A DNA stretch of 64,000 nucleotides from Symbiodinium sp. CCMP2592 (GCA_905221615.1 CAJNDT010000979.1:930001-994000), one strand, 5' to 3'; numbered from the stretch's first letter, positions 28,502 to 40,078 are shown. The notes: generated by a model not told the origin, from the letters alone. Translations and numbers: made by a program.

Positions 28502-31500
28502 TGTATCCTCGGCCCTGAAGTGCAGAGCCCCACGACCCTTATAGTAGGGTGTAGGGTTTAGGGTTTAGGGGTTCGGGTTTAGGGGTATAGGGTTTAGGGG
28601 TTTAGGGTTTTAGGGGTTTAGGGTTTAGGGGTTGAGGGTTTAGGGGTTGAGGGTTTAGGGGTTTCGGGTTTACAGATCTTCCGCGCGATCAGAACATTAT
28701 GCAAGAGACCGATGTGCACTTTCAAGGTTGAGGTGCTTAAGCCTTAAGGACGAAAAGAACCCTAAAAGGGTTTAGGGTTCATAGACCTTATAGGGTTTAG
28801 TAGTGTACTTGTATAGGGCCCCTACTTTTAAGCGTCATTGGGTCCTTAAGGAAGGCGGCCCACTCAAGGGTGGGCTGCTTTGCGCTTAGGGTTTGGAGTC
28901 CAGTTTGGGTACGGCCCCGACTCAGTAATAGTTGAATAATACTCATAATATAGATATATTAGGACTTTCATAGTAGCCCTATTATAGTTCCTAAAGTCTA
29001 GGGTTTAGGGCGTGGACTTCAGGGTTTTGGGTTTAGGGTCCAGACCCTCATCTGCTCTATACCCTGCCTACTTAAAGGCTCATCGAACTTAGGAAGTTTA
29101 AGGTTATAAGTAGGCTATAAACTTACACCCCCAATTATAACCTACTTACTAAGTCCCATTATCCTCTCAGAAACCTAAACTCCCCCTTATAGAACCCTTA
29201 TAGATCCCTAAGCCCCATACCCCAACCCCTAAAGGACCCCTTAAATGTACCAAGCTCAAAAAAAGAGGATCCCTTACAGGAGCCCTTTAAGGAACCCTAC
29301 TAAGTTTCATGGTCATCTAATATACCCTAAAGCCCCAAACGCTTAAAAGGGAAGCCTATTATAGAACCCTAAAGTACCCTTGAAAGGAACCCTAAACCCC
29401 ACTTACTAAGTCCCATGAGCCTCTAAGTAAGCCGTTCGGGCTCTATCCTTAGAGCCTGATCCCCCTGCTAGGATGCCCAGTAGTACCCTTATTCCCTTTT
29501 TGTAGTCCTAGGTTCCTTATAAAGTTACCCAATACCAAAAAGAGAGGCCTTTCTATTCTTGGTTACTGGGTATCCTAGCCTGTATCCTCGGCCCTGAAGT
29601 GCAGAGCCCCACGACCCTTATAGTAGGGTGTAGGGTTTAGGGTTTAGGGGTTGAGGGGTTTCGGGTTTGGGGGTATAGGGTTTGGGGGTTTAGGGCTCTA
29701 GGGGTTTAGGGTTTAGGGGTTGAGGGTTTAGGGGTTTCGGGTTTACAGATCTTCCGCGCGATCAGAACATTATGCAAGAGACCGATGTGCACTTTCAAGG
29801 TTGAGGTGCTTAAGCCTTAAGGACGAAAAGAACCCTAAAAGGGTTTAGGGTTCATAGACCTTATAGGGTTTAGTAGTGTACTTGTATAGGGCCCCTACTT
29901 TTAAGCGTCATTGGGTCCTTAAGGAAGGCGGCCCACTCAAGGGTGGGCTGCTTTGCGCTTAGGGTTTGGAGTCTAGTTTGGGTACGGCCCCGACTCAGTA
30001 ATAGTTGAATAATACTCATAATATAGATATATTAGGACTTTCATAGTAGCCCTATTATAGTTCCTAAAGTCTAGGGTTTAGGGCGTGGACTTCAGGGTTT
30101 TGGGTTTAGGGTCCAGACCCTCATCTGCTCTATACCCTGCCTACTTAAAGGCTCATCGAACTTAGGAAGTTTAAGGTTACAAGTAGGCTATAAACTTACA
30201 CCCCCAATTATAACCTACTTACTAAGTCCCATTATCCTCTCAGAAACCTAAACTCCCCCTTATAGAACCCTTATAGATCCCTAAACCCCATACCCCAACC
30301 CCTAGAGGACCCCTTAAATGTACCAAGCTCAAAAAAAGAGGATCCCTTACAGGAGCCCTTTAAGGAACCCTACTAAGTTTCATGATCCTCTAATATACCC
30401 TAAAGCCCTAAACCCTTAAAAGGGAAGCCTACTATAGAACCCTAAAGTACCCTTGAAAGGAACCCTAAACCCCACTTACTAAGTCCCATGAGCCTCTAAG
30501 TAAGCCGTTCGGGCTCTATCCTTAGAGCCTGAACCCCCTGCTAGGATGCCCAGTAGTACCCTTATTCCCTTTTTGTAGTCCTAGGTTCCTTATAAAGTTA
30601 CCCAATACCAAAAAGAGAGGCCTTTTTATTCTTGGTTACTGGGTATCCTAGCCTGTATCCTCGGCCCTGAAGTGCAGAGCCCCACGACCCTTATAGTAGG
30701 GTGTAGGGTTTAGGGTTTAGGGGTTGAGGGGTTTCGGGTTTAGGGGTATAGGGTTTAGGGGTTTAGGGTTTTAGGGGTTTAGGGTTTAGGGGTTGAGGGT
30801 TTAGGGGTTTCGGGTTTACAGGTCTTCCGCGCGATCAGAACATTATGCAAGAGACCGATTTGCACTTTCAAGGTTGAGGGGCTTAAGCCTTAAGGACGAA
30901 AAGAACCCTAAAAAGGGTTCAGGGTTCATAGACCTTATAGGGTTTAGTAGTGTACTTGTATAGGGCCCCTACTTTTAAGCGTCATTGGGTCCTTAAGGAA
31001 GGCGGCCCACTCAAGGGTGGGCTGCTTTGCGCTTAGGGTTTGGAGTCTAGTTTGGGTACGGCCCCGACTCAGTAATAGTTGAATAATACTCATAATATAG
31101 ATATATTAGGACTTTCATAGTAGCCCTATTATAGTTCCTAAAGTCTAGGGTTTAGGGCGTGGACTTCAGGGTTTTGGGTTTAGGGTCCAGACCCTCATCT
31201 GCTCTATACCCTGCCTACTTAAAGGCTCATCGAACTTAGGAAGTTTAAGGTTATAAGTAGGCTATAAACTTACACCCCCAATTATAACCTACTTACTAAG
31301 TCCCATTATCCTCTCAGAAACCTAAACTCCCCCTTATAGAACCCTTATAGATCCCTAAACCCCATACCCCAACCCCTAAAGGACCCCTTAAATGTACCAA
31401 GCTCAAAAAAAGAGGATCCCTTACAGGAGCCCTTTAAGGAAACCCTACTAAGTTTCATGATCATCTAATATACCCTAAAGCCCTAAACTCTTAAAAGGGA

Positions 31501-33012
31501 AGCCTATTATAGAACCCTAAAGTACCCTTGAAAGGAACCCTAAACCCCACTTACTAAGTCCCATGAGCCTCTAAGTAAGCCGTTCGGGCTCTATCCTTAG
31601 AGCCTGATCCCCCTGCTAGGATGCCCAGTAGTACCCTTATTCCCTTTTTGTAGTCCTAGGTTCCTTATAAAGTTACCCAATACCAAAAAGAGAGGCCTTT
31701 TTATTCTTGGTTACTGGGTATCCTAGCCTGTATCCTCGGCCCTGAAGTGCAGAGCCCCACGACCCTTATAGTAGGGTGTAGGGTTTAGGGTTTAGGGGTT
31801 GAGGGGTTTCGGGTTTGGGGGTATAGGGTTTGGGGGTTTAGGGTTCTAGGGGTTTAGGGTTTAGGGGTTGAGGGTTTAGGGGTTTCGGGTTTACAGATCT
31901 TCCGCGCGATCAGAACATTATGCAAGAGACCGATGTGCACTTTCAAGGTTGAGGGGCTTAAGCCTTAAGGACGAAAAGAACCCTAAAAAGGGTTCAGGGT
32001 TCATAGACCTTATAGGGTTTAGTAGTGTACTTGTATAGGGCCCCTACTTTTAAGCGTCATTGGGTCCTTAAGGAAGGCGGCCCACTCAAGGGTGGGCTGC
32101 TTTGCGCTTAGGGTTTGGAGTCTAGTTTGGGTACGGCCCCGACTCAGTAATAGTTGAATAATACTCATAATATAGATATATTAGGACTTTCATAGTAGCC
32201 CTATTATAGTTCCTAAAGTCTAGGGTTTAGGGCGTGGACTTCAGGGTTTTGGGTTTAGGGTCCAGACCCTCATCTGCTCTATACCCTGCCTACTTAAAGG
32301 CTCATCGAACTTAGGAAGTTTAAGGTTATAAGTAGGCTATAAACTTACACCCCCAATTATAACCTACTTACTAAGTCCCATTATCCTCTCAGAAACCTAA
32401 ACTCCCCCTTATAGAACCCTTATAGATCCCTAAACCCCATACCCCAACCCCTAAAGGACCCCTTAAATGTACCAAGCTCAAAAAATGAGGATCCCTTACA
32501 GGAGCCCTTTAACGAACCCTACTAAGTTTCATGATCCTCTAATATACCCTAAAGCCCTAAACCCTTAAAAGGGAAGCCTACTATAGAACCCTAAAGTACC
32601 CTTGAAAGGAACCCTAAACCCCACTTACTAAGTCCCATGAGCCTCTAAGTAAGCCGTTCGGGCTCTATCCTTAGAGCCTGATCCCCCTGCTAGGATGCCC
32701 AGTAGTACCCTTATTCCCTTTTTGTAGTCCTAGGTTCCTTATAAAGTTACCCAATACCAAAAAAAGAGGCCTTTCTATTCTTGGTTACTGGGTATCCTAG
32801 CCTGTATCCTCGGCCCTGAAGTGCGAGCCCCACGACCCTTATAGTAGGGTGTAGGGTTTAGGGTTGAGGGGTTTCGGGTTTAGGCGTTTAGGGGTTTAGG
32901 CGTTTAGGGGTTTAGGGTTTTAGGGGTTTAGGGTTTAGGGGTTTAGGATTTAGGGTTTAGGGTGTAGGGTTTAGGGTTATAGCTGTTATAGCTCGTCTCT
33001 AAGCCTGTCAAA

Positions 33013-33138
33013 CCTCCCATTACTTAGAGGATCATGGGGCTTAGCAAGGAGGCTATCATTGGGGTTACAAGTCCCAAAGTGCGATTCTCCTAATTATACA
33101 TAGCCTACTTATAACCTTACTTACCAAGTCACTTGAGC
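33013..33138. mobile_element. MITE family A, diverged
   Basis: TACTTAGAGGATCATGGGGC on the left and GTCACTTGAGCCTTTAAGCA on the right. Confidence 0.8.
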
Positions 33139-33454
33139 CTTTAAGCACAACCCTCAACAAGCCGTGTCAAACCTTCAAACCACCTTAAAAGCTACAGACC
33201 CCAACACCTTACACTTCTAATCCCGATAAATCACCAACCCCAGAAGTCTAAAGTCCTTTAGCCAGAAGGCGTCCTTAAGCCAGAAGGCACCCTTTGAGGA
33301 ACACTAAAACAACAATATAGACCCCGAGAGAACCCGTACAACCCTGAGACTCCTAAACCCCAAACTCTAAAGGCGTTTAGACCCCCAATCCTAAACTTTT
33401 GGAACCATAAAAACTACAACCTTCAATTCCTATCCTCGAAGCACTTTCTTCACC

Positions 33455-33545
33455 TTAACCTCGAATAACCTACCCCTTTGAGGACTCATATAAGGAAGTC
33501 GCAATAAAGAGCCCTAAAAATGAAGGTTCCTTAGGGTCCAGATCT
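33455..33545. repeat. Dispersed repeat family N
   Basis: AATAACCTACCCCTTTGAGG ... GTTCCTTAGGGTCCAG. Related copies lie at 55936-56025 and 63594-63676. Weak inverted ends (ACCTAC / GTAGGT class). Confidence 0.6.
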
Positions 33546-33583
33546 GCCTTAAACCCTTAAGCCCTAAACTCTAGACCCAAAAC

Positions 33584-33690
33584 CCATAAAGTTAGAAACT
33601 GGATTAAGGCCAAATTGTGCTAGGATTGCCTATACATTACTCTTAAGGATGGAGGCTCTGGGGTTTCCAACTTTTTGGCTTCTACTGTAG
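33584..33690. mobile_element. MITE family C
   Basis: AAAGTTAGAAACTGGATTAA on the left, TTTCCAACTTTTTGGCTTCT then ACTGTAG on the right. The interior matches the copies at 42604 and 46301. Confidence 0.85.
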
Positions 33691-33780
33691 CGGACTTCTT
33701 TTAGTTTTATGTGAGATTTAGGGTATACATAGGGTTCAGGGGTTCGGGGTTCAAGGGTTTTTGTTGGTGCGTTTGTGGTT

Positions 33781-33906
33781 TAGACCCAGACCAGCGGGAG
33801 GATCCAGAAAGTAGATCCCTTAATGGGGGTTCCTATAAAGTACCCTTAGTAGTATAGGGCCCCAACTTAGGGGATCTACTTTCTAGATCCTTTCGGGGGT
33901 CTGGGG
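33781..33906. mobile_element. MITE family I, complete
   Basis: CCCAGACCAGCGGGAGGATC on the left, TAGATCCTTTCGGGGGTCTG on the right. Inner pair GTAGATCCCTTAATGG with CTTAGGGGATCTAC. Confidence 0.85.
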
Positions 33907-33970
33907 AGGGTTTAGAACCCTAAACCCTAAACCCTAAACCCTAGGCCCCTCGACCTCCTTCGACCCACAG

Positions 33971-34064
33971 GGCGCCGGCCAGCAAGCCGGCGAAGCCCAC
34001 GCCCAAGGCTGCGAACCCAAACCCCTTAACTACGGAATACCTAGGGGGCCTAGGGCTCCTTTAA
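33971..34064 (+). CDS. Lys/Ala/Pro-rich exon
   Basis: After ACCCACAG the frame reads APASKPAKPTPKAANPNP and stays open to TAA at 34062-34064, but the coding-like part ends near 34015. The composition resembles the linker of a basic protein, such as an H1-like or ribosomal protein tail. No assignment possible. Confidence 0.4.
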
Positions 34065-34159
34065 GGGATCCTTAAAAGGGATCCTTTAAGGGCTTAGGGT
34101 TTAGGGGATTCTGATACCCCTGAATTAGGGAATATCCCTTAAATCCTATTAGGGATCCT

Positions 34160-34265
34160 GCGGTTGATGACATAAATCCTGCATTACTTCAAGGACCCTA
34201 AACCATGGAAATTATGGTACATTTTTTTATTCTGGGTAAGGCAGGATTTATATCATCAACCGTAC
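34160..34265. mobile_element. MITE family B
   Basis: GCGGTTGATGACATAAATCC on the left and GGATTTATATCATCAACCGT on the right. Confidence 0.9.
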
Positions 34266-34370
34266 TATAGTTTAAGGACTGAAGTAAGGACTATTGGAGT
34301 CTCTGGGATCCGATGCTTGTCGGATGCAAGGTGAAGGGTTCAGAGCTCAGAGCTTAGGACTAAGATTTTA

Positions 34371-34485
34371 TTACAGGGGCCTAGATAATTACGAATATTA
34401 CTGTGGGGGTTCCTTAATGTATAGCTATAATAGAGTATACCCCCAAACCCGCCCAAACCCTATTCTAATAATTAAAGCCCCTATA
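34371..34485. mobile_element. MITE family D
   Basis: TACAGGGGCCTAGATAATTA on the left, TAATAATTAAAGCCCCTATA on the right. Confidence 0.85.
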
Positions 34486-35460
34486 AGAAGAGTTTAGGGC
34501 ATTGTGTTTGGTTTCGGGCTAGCCGGTGATCCAGGCATCCATTTACACTTCAATAGAGCACTTGTGGTCTCTAAATGTCTGTGAAAAGTAGGTCTTTCAG
34601 TTATAGTCGAGGCTAGTTGCGTGGTCCTTTGAAAAAAGGGTTTACGATTTGAAGTTGAAAGGACTTTTCTGGTGTTTGGGTTTGGTTAGGGTTAGGCACA
34701 AGTTTGAAGATCTTTTCAATTTTAGTTGGCTTTGTGAACGACAGCTGTGAGTCTATATAGGCCTAGGGCATTCAGGCTGTAGGCATGGGGCGTTTGTCTG
34801 CGTTCTTTGAGAAGGTTTTTTTGCTGTGGGTGTCAGAGTTTGGCAGTAGATGTTTTTTGGTTCATTGAATTTGAGCCCTAAGCTCTAAACTTCTCCTTCT
34901 AAACCCTAGCTCCTGAACTCTAACCCAGAGGCATAGCTCCAAACTCTAACCCAGAGGCTCCAAGTGCCCAAATAGTAGGGTTGTAGACCCCAAAATCCAT
35001 ACTCTGAAAGCGTTTTGGGACCTAAACCAATGCCCTCTTATTTGAGTACTTGAACCCTCTGGGTAAGCCCTAAATCCCAAACTCTAAACTTCAAACTCTG
35101 AGCTTCTAATCCTAAACTTTCGATATAGGGTTTCGGGTCTGGGATTTAGGCTGAGTAGTTGAGTTTATACACGTGTTTGGGATAGTGACACCCTCTTGAA
35201 ACTAAAACTTTAAACTTTTTTGGGCTTATGAACTAGGCAACTAAGTAGGGTTATGGCTTACGTACCTGAACCCAAATAACCCGGTTTAGGGTTTAGGTTA
35301 TGGCTTACGTACCTGAACCCCACATTTACGTCTTGGATACAAGGACAAAAGATAGGCTTTCTGGGGTTATCGAATAGAAACCCTAATCCCGAAACCATTA
35401 GCTCCTAACCCCTAAATCCCCTTAATCCCTAAACCCCTAGTCCGTAAACCCCTACACCCT
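34486..35460. other. Intergenic or intronic spacer
   Basis: It contains a diverged MITE K (35152-35249), duplicated short text TTATGGCTTACGTACCTGAA (35251 and 35300), and degenerate CCCTAAA. No coding signal. Confidence 0.5.
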
Positions 35461-35626
35461 AAACCGGCATGCAGGAAGAAGGCCCTAAACCCTTAACCAT
35501 GTCGAACCCAGACACAAAAAGCCGAAGGGCTCCACAAGCCTGTGGCCATAGGCCCTCAGTCCTCCAACGACCCTATGTCGAAGTTTCAAGGCCTAAGCGA
35601 TCAAAGTCGCCAAACACCCGCATATG

Positions 35627-35790
35627 TGTGCATGCATGTATGTATGTATGTATGTACGGTATGTATTACGGTAAGTAATGTATGTACGTATGTATGTATG
35701 AGTTTGTATTCATCTGCACGCATGTAGCTCTCCCATACATATACACATACATGCACACATACACACATCGGTACATACATGTTGGAATGT
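35627..35790. repeat. ATGT/ACAT microsatellite region
   Basis: (ATGT)n-type units at 35633-35700 flip to (ACAT)n-type units at 35735-35775. Overlapping low-complexity open frames (Met/Tyr/Cys/Val-rich) are artefacts of the repeat. Confidence 0.85.
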
Positions 35791-35967
35791 GCCAGACCAG
35801 TCCCACCCGAAGCCATTTCGGAGGTGGTGCTGATGGAAGCGCGCAGATGCATCTCGGTCTGTTGTTTGTTGTTACGGTGGTGCCTGGAGTTTAGGGGTGC
35901 TGACCATGCTGGTGTAGGATTTGGCTTCGTGGGACTCTACTTGGCTTCAGGTTTCGGCTGCTATATT

Positions 35968-36112
35968 TAGGATGTCCTTAAGGGGGGGTGGTCCAAGGGG
36001 GGTAGGTAACCTAGTAATCCCCATTATTCCCCAATACTCCCTAAGCTTCCCTAAGGTTCCCCAAAGCTCCCTAGTACCCTCCCCCCTTGAACCACCCCCC
36101 CTTAAGGATCCT
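35968..36112. mobile_element. Single-copy inverted-repeat element, G/C-run arms
   Basis: TCCTTAAGGGGGGGTGGTCC on the left pairs with GAACCACCCCCCCTTAAGGA on the right. The interior has repeated CTCCCTAAGCTTCCC-like text. No second copy seen. Confidence 0.7.
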
Positions 36113-36300
36113 ATAATATATTCCCTAAAGCCTCAACTCTAAGCCCTCGAACATTAAAGCCTGAGCTTAAACCTGAAGTGCTCAGGCACAAACCCTAAAC
36201 GCCAAGAAACAATAACGTATAACCCTTACCTCCAAACCGCAAACCCTAAACCCTCGCCACTGTGCGTTGTCAGCCTGGCATGCCCCGCCCTAGCATGAGC

Positions 36301-36362
36301 CCCTAAACCCTAAACCCTAAACCCTAAACCCTAAACCCTAAACCCTAAACCCTAAACCCTAG
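36301..36362. repeat. Perfect CCCTAAA block
   Basis: Eight or nine perfect CCCTAAA units, immediately followed by an inverted TAGGGG-rich segment (36363 on). Confidence 0.95.
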
Positions 36363-36465
36363 TTAGGGGCTAGGGGTTTGGGATTTAGGGTGTAGGGTTT
36401 GGGGTCTGGGGCTGAGCATTTAGGGCTTTCATGTTCATCCCGCCGTGGCACCCTCCCGTTGTGTA

Positions 36466-36484
36466 TATATATATATATATATAT

Positions 36485-36514
<30 letters not shown>
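36466..36514. repeat. (AT)n microsatellite
   Basis: Alternating AT interrupted once by TTG. Confidence 0.95.
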
Positions 36515-36519
<5 letters not shown>

Positions 36520-36760
36520 TCTGCGGCCCCAACTACAGCGTGCGGAATATCCTGAAAACCCGTTCAGATTCCTTCAAAATCCTTAACCTCGCTGAGAAAT
36601 TTACTGTAAACCCATGCAGAATATACCGAAATAAAACATACATTCTACCCCCTTGCAGCTGTCCACACTGTTCACCATTTCCACCACATTCGTCGTAACA
36701 AGAAACATCAGACAGGTTGAGGGTTTGACGTTCTCAAGATTTAGGGTTTAGGATGTACAG

Positions 36761-38931
36761 CAAACTGTTTCTGACGAAGTCTAAGACACAACTAGCAATG
36801 ATGGCACTGCCAAAAGTTGTCACGCCCGCTGATCCATCTTATGTAGGCAGCTTTGTAGCACGAGATGTGTCTTGCGAATCTGAGCACCCATCAGAAGGTA
36901 CAGTAATATAGAGGCCCCAATAGTTAGAATACGGCTTTGGGGTCCATTGCAGTATACCATACTGACTTCTAAAAGGAACAAAATAACATAGGTAGTTATT
37001 TAGGCCCCTGCAGTGTGCAGTCAGTTCTATTGCAGAAGCTCTCGAGCTGAGGTCAGAGCAGCAGCTGCTTCAGCAGCAGCAGATGCAACAGCAGCAAATG
37101 TACCAGCAGCAACAGCAGCAACAGCAAATGCAGCAACAGCAAATGCAGCAACAGCAAATGCAGCAACAGCAACAGTACCAGCAGCAGCTGCAGTACCAGC
37201 AGCAGCTGCAGCAACAGCAGCTGCAGCAACAACAGCAAATGCAGCAACAGCAACAGTACCAGCAGCAGCTGCAGTACCAGCAGCAGTTGCAACAGCAGCA
37301 ATTGAAGCTCGGCCGCAATGCAGATCTGTGTCGTGGGGATAACCTTGTGCTATGAGCTACTGATGGGGTCATGAGACTGAGTAAGTATGGTTAAAGTTAA
37401 AGGCAAGGTTGTCAGTCCCTTAAGTAGGCTTATCCTAAGTATAACCTCCCCCTGCTATGCCCTCCGAGCCTGCAAGTGCCCAGCTATGTAAGTCGGCTTC
37501 CAAACTCGCGCATTGCACACGGCACTGGCTTACATAACTTCAGGATGTGAGCTTTCGCCGAGCTTTACTATAGTCTCCTTAGGAATTTTTTGTTCATACC
37601 AAACCAAAGAGAATATTAAAACTAGCATTTTGATTATGGTTCTAAGGGGGGGGTGTAGTTTAGTATTTGGATTTCGGAGTTCAACCTTCGCTGAAGTGGC
37701 CAGACATGCCCCGAATCCCATAAGTCAAGGATATACATACCTTAATTCTTCTAAGGCTTCTTAGGGGAATATACACTTTTCTTGACATATATACATATAT
37801 ATGTTTGTAAAGAGATTACATATTTCTGTGTATATGTTTACACAAGTACGTATTTGCATGCATGCATGCATGCAGACAAATTGCTCAAAAATACTCCCTT
37901 GTCAAAGGGTGCTGCACGCTCTTAGGAGGTCTTCTTACTGTTTCCTACGGTTGAAGGCAACATGTTCAACCAGCCCTGGTATGGGATAACTGTAGGAGTT
38001 GAGGCGGCGGATTCCTGTGTGCTAGACCATCTACCTTTCTATCTGGCTCTATCTGTCAGTGGTCTTTCTTTAACTACATATACAAAGCTATGTTTATTCT
38101 TTCTAGTGTCTGTTTGTATGTTTAACTATATAAATGTAAACATATGCATATATATATATATACACATGTACAGATGCACATTTGTTGTTTTAACTTTTTT
38201 TGTCAGCACTCTTCCCGTGAAAGCTGCCTTTGACGCGAAAAAATGCTAGTCCTTCCGCATGTGTCGCCGGCCATGTTGTTGTCTGGGTGGTGGATTGTAC
38301 GGACCTGTTCAGCTTATGTTCATGCTACTTCTCATTTTGCCTGATATGTGCAAGCATCACCCGGTTAAAAGTTCCATGATCTAGGACCTAGAGTAGGCCC
38401 TTATTCCCTTTTTTAGGGTTCAGGTTCGGTGACTGTCTCATGGCCGTTCCATAACCCTAAACCCAAGCCTTGAACTCTCAAAACGTATGTATGTATGTAT
38501 GAATGTATGTGCACATGTGTATATTCTGCATATACATATGCGTATATATATATATATATATACATATACAAAAAAGCCAGCGACACTAACCCCTAAATCC
38601 TCAAATGCTAAACTTTAAACCCTATAAGACCCGTAACTTGAGGGAGTTCTTGAATGAACCCTAAAACCGGAAACCCCCAAAATCAGAAAGCCCTAGCCTA
38701 CCCCTAATTAAACCTTAAATCCCAGAACCCCCAAATCCTTCGACCCCCCCCTCCACCCCTAACCCTAAACCCTACTCTCTAAAAACTTAAACCCTTAACC
38801 CCTAAACCCTAAACCTCAAACCCCTCAAGCCTAAACCCCTAAACCCTAACCTACAGGCAGCTCCAGCAGCAGCAGGCGTATATGTATCAGCAGCAGATGG
38901 GCGGCGCGGGTGCTCCACCTCCGCCTCCCAG
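36761..38931 (+). CDS. Glutamine-rich protein gene, three exons, one MITE intron
   Basis: Exon 36761-36897 follows GGATGTACAG and reads KLFLTKSKTQLAMMALPK, VVTPADPSYVGSFVARD and VSCESEHPSE. Exon 37021-37327 reads SSIAEALELRSEQQLLQQ, then a long CAG/CAA tract encoding mostly Gln with Met and Tyr, then LKLGRNADL. Exon 38857 to about 38931 reads QLQQQQAYMYQQQMGG and AGAPPPPPR. Junction 1 (G/TC, phase 1) and junction 2 (CT/G, phase 2) both keep the frame. The Q-rich middle and Pro-rich end resemble low-complexity RNA-binding or transcription-related proteins. No catalytic domain seen. More exons are expected on both sides. An Ala-rich reading of the CAG tract is also open, but only the Gln frame agrees with both junctions. 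Confidence 0.6.
36898..37020 (+). mobile_element. MITE family D forming an entire intron
   Basis: The 123-nt interval starts GTACAGTAATATAGAGGCCC and ends TTAGGCCCCTGCAGTGTGCA plus G. The D arms (TAGAGGCCCCAATAGTTAGA and GGTAGTTATTTAGGCCCCTG) occupy 36909-37015. Removing it joins two coding exons in frame. This is direct structural evidence for an introner-like role. Confidence 0.7.
37362..37480. mobile_element. MITE family A, strongly diverged
   Basis: ATGGGGTCATGAGACTGAGT at the left edge and GCCTGCAAGTGCCC at the right. Inside the second intron of the Gln-rich gene. Confidence 0.5.
37563..37648. repeat. Dispersed repeat family L
   Basis: TATAGTCTCCTTAGGAATTT ... ATTATGGTTCTAAGG. Related to 19060 and 63840. 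Confidence 0.65.
37785..38180. repeat. AT- and TGCA-type microsatellites in an intron
   Basis: Short runs of ATATATAC and (TGCA)n at 37787-37875 and (AT)n at 38148-38164. More lie at 38485-38565. The intervening AT-rich sequence has no exon signal. Confidence 0.7.
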
Positions 38932-39023
38932 GCCTTTGCGGGTCTTCGGGTTCAGAGTTTAATGTAGGAGCCTTTTTTAAGAAACGCTGGGCCTACAAGC
39001 CCCAAATGGATTCAAAATAAGGA

Positions 39024-39345
39024 GCCCTAAACCCTAAACCCTAAACCCTAAACCCTAAACCCCTAAACCCTAAACCCTAAACCCTAAACCCTAAACCGTG
39101 GCCCAAGGTCTCTTAGATCGGCTCTTGGGGGGGTCTTAGGGCTTAGGGTTTAGGGGTTCAGAGTTTGGTAGGGTTTAGGGGTTTAGGGTTCAGGGTTTAG
39201 GGTTTAGGGTTTGGGGTCTTAGGGCTTAGGGTTTAGGGTTTAGGGGTTCAGAGTTTAGGGTTTACGGTTCAAGGTTTGGGGTTCAGAGTTTAGGGTTTAC
39301 GGTTCAAGGTTTGGGGTTCAGAGTTTAGGGTTTAGGGGTTTTGAG
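39024..39345. repeat. CCCTAAA block followed by inverted TTTAGGG block
   Basis: CCCTAAA at 39024-39095, then about 35 bp of other sequence, then TTTAGGG and TTCAGAG variants to 39345. The interposed GTGGCCCAAGGTCTCTTAG may be a relic exon. Confidence 0.85.
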
Positions 39346-39644
39346 TCTAGGATTTTCGGGCTATGTTCTTCAAGTTGCAGGAGGGTTTAACGCGGCTCTC
39401 ACAGCCATGTCGAGTGTTGTTACAGGGTTTCGGCGGGGATTTTTTATAGCAGTTCCAGAGGCTTAGAAAATCTTGACTAGTCATGCGTAATTCTACAGAA
39501 CCTAAACCCTAAACCTTAAACCTTTCTTAGGGTTCCCTTTGATGGATAAACCCTAAACCTTAAACCCTAAACCCGAAACCCTAAACCCTTAGCCCTAAAC
39601 CGGAAACCCTAAACCTAAACCCCTAAACCCTAAACCGGAAACCA

Positions 39645-39705
39645 CACGTCTGATTGTTGAGGACTCCATGGGTCCTTTCAAGTCAAGTCTGAAAGGACTT
39701 CAATG
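39645..39705 (+). CDS. Possible terminal exon
   Basis: It reads TRLIVEDSMGPFKSSLKGLQ then TGA (39702-39704 region), after CCCTAAA repeats (39500-39640) and before TTTAGGG repeats. Confidence 0.3.
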
Positions 39706-39973
39706 AGTAGGAAGTAGTAGTTTTGGGTTTTAGGGTCTTAGGGTTTAGGGTTTAGGGTTCAGGGTTTGGTGTGTAGGATTTGGGGTTAAGGGTTTGGGGT
39801 TTAGCCATTGGGGCCTTGGGTTTAGGGTTTGATCAGTAGTAAGTAGTTAGCCATTAGGATTCTGAGGTCCCGTTGTGACGCTGTCCTAGTGTTAACTTTG
39901 CTTCGAACTGCTGAAAAGCAAAAGCAGCTTCGAACATGATCGTGAAGCCTAGTCAGTCGTGCTCTCTATCTAA

Positions 39974-40078
39974 ATTTGGGCCTAGATAGTTATCCGTTCT
40001 ATTTTGGGGGGTCCCTTATTATGAATGTAGTACAAGGGCCCCAAAACCCTAGTCCAATTATGAAGGCCCTCATTATAA
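39974..40078. mobile_element. MITE family D, diverged
   Basis: TTGGGCCTAGATAGTTATCC on the left, CAATTATGAAGGCCCTCATT on the right. Confidence 0.7.

Larger units (their letters stand above)
27820..32960. repeat. Tandem array of about 1.07-kb units (five copies)
   Basis: The anchor AGCCGTTCGGGCTCTATCC recurs at 28351, 29430, 30503, 31578 and 32652, giving periods of 1079, 1073, 1075 and 1074. Units 2-5 are nearly identical. The first is diverged, lacks about 300 bp and carries MITE O. Each full unit contains a MITE A remnant, a complete MITE M (starting CTAGGATGCCCAGTAGTACC), a MITE S (GTACGGCCCCGACTCAGTAA), degenerate TTTAGGG and the segment CCTTATAGAACCCTTATAG. No coding frame of note. Confidence 0.95.

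Noticed and set aside
35469-35894. Overlapping open frames rich in Met/Cys/Tyr/Val
   Set aside because: Produced by ATGT/ACAT microsatellites.
36399-36698. 99-codon open frame
   Set aside because: It is created by the (AT)n microsatellite (Tyr/Ile repeats).
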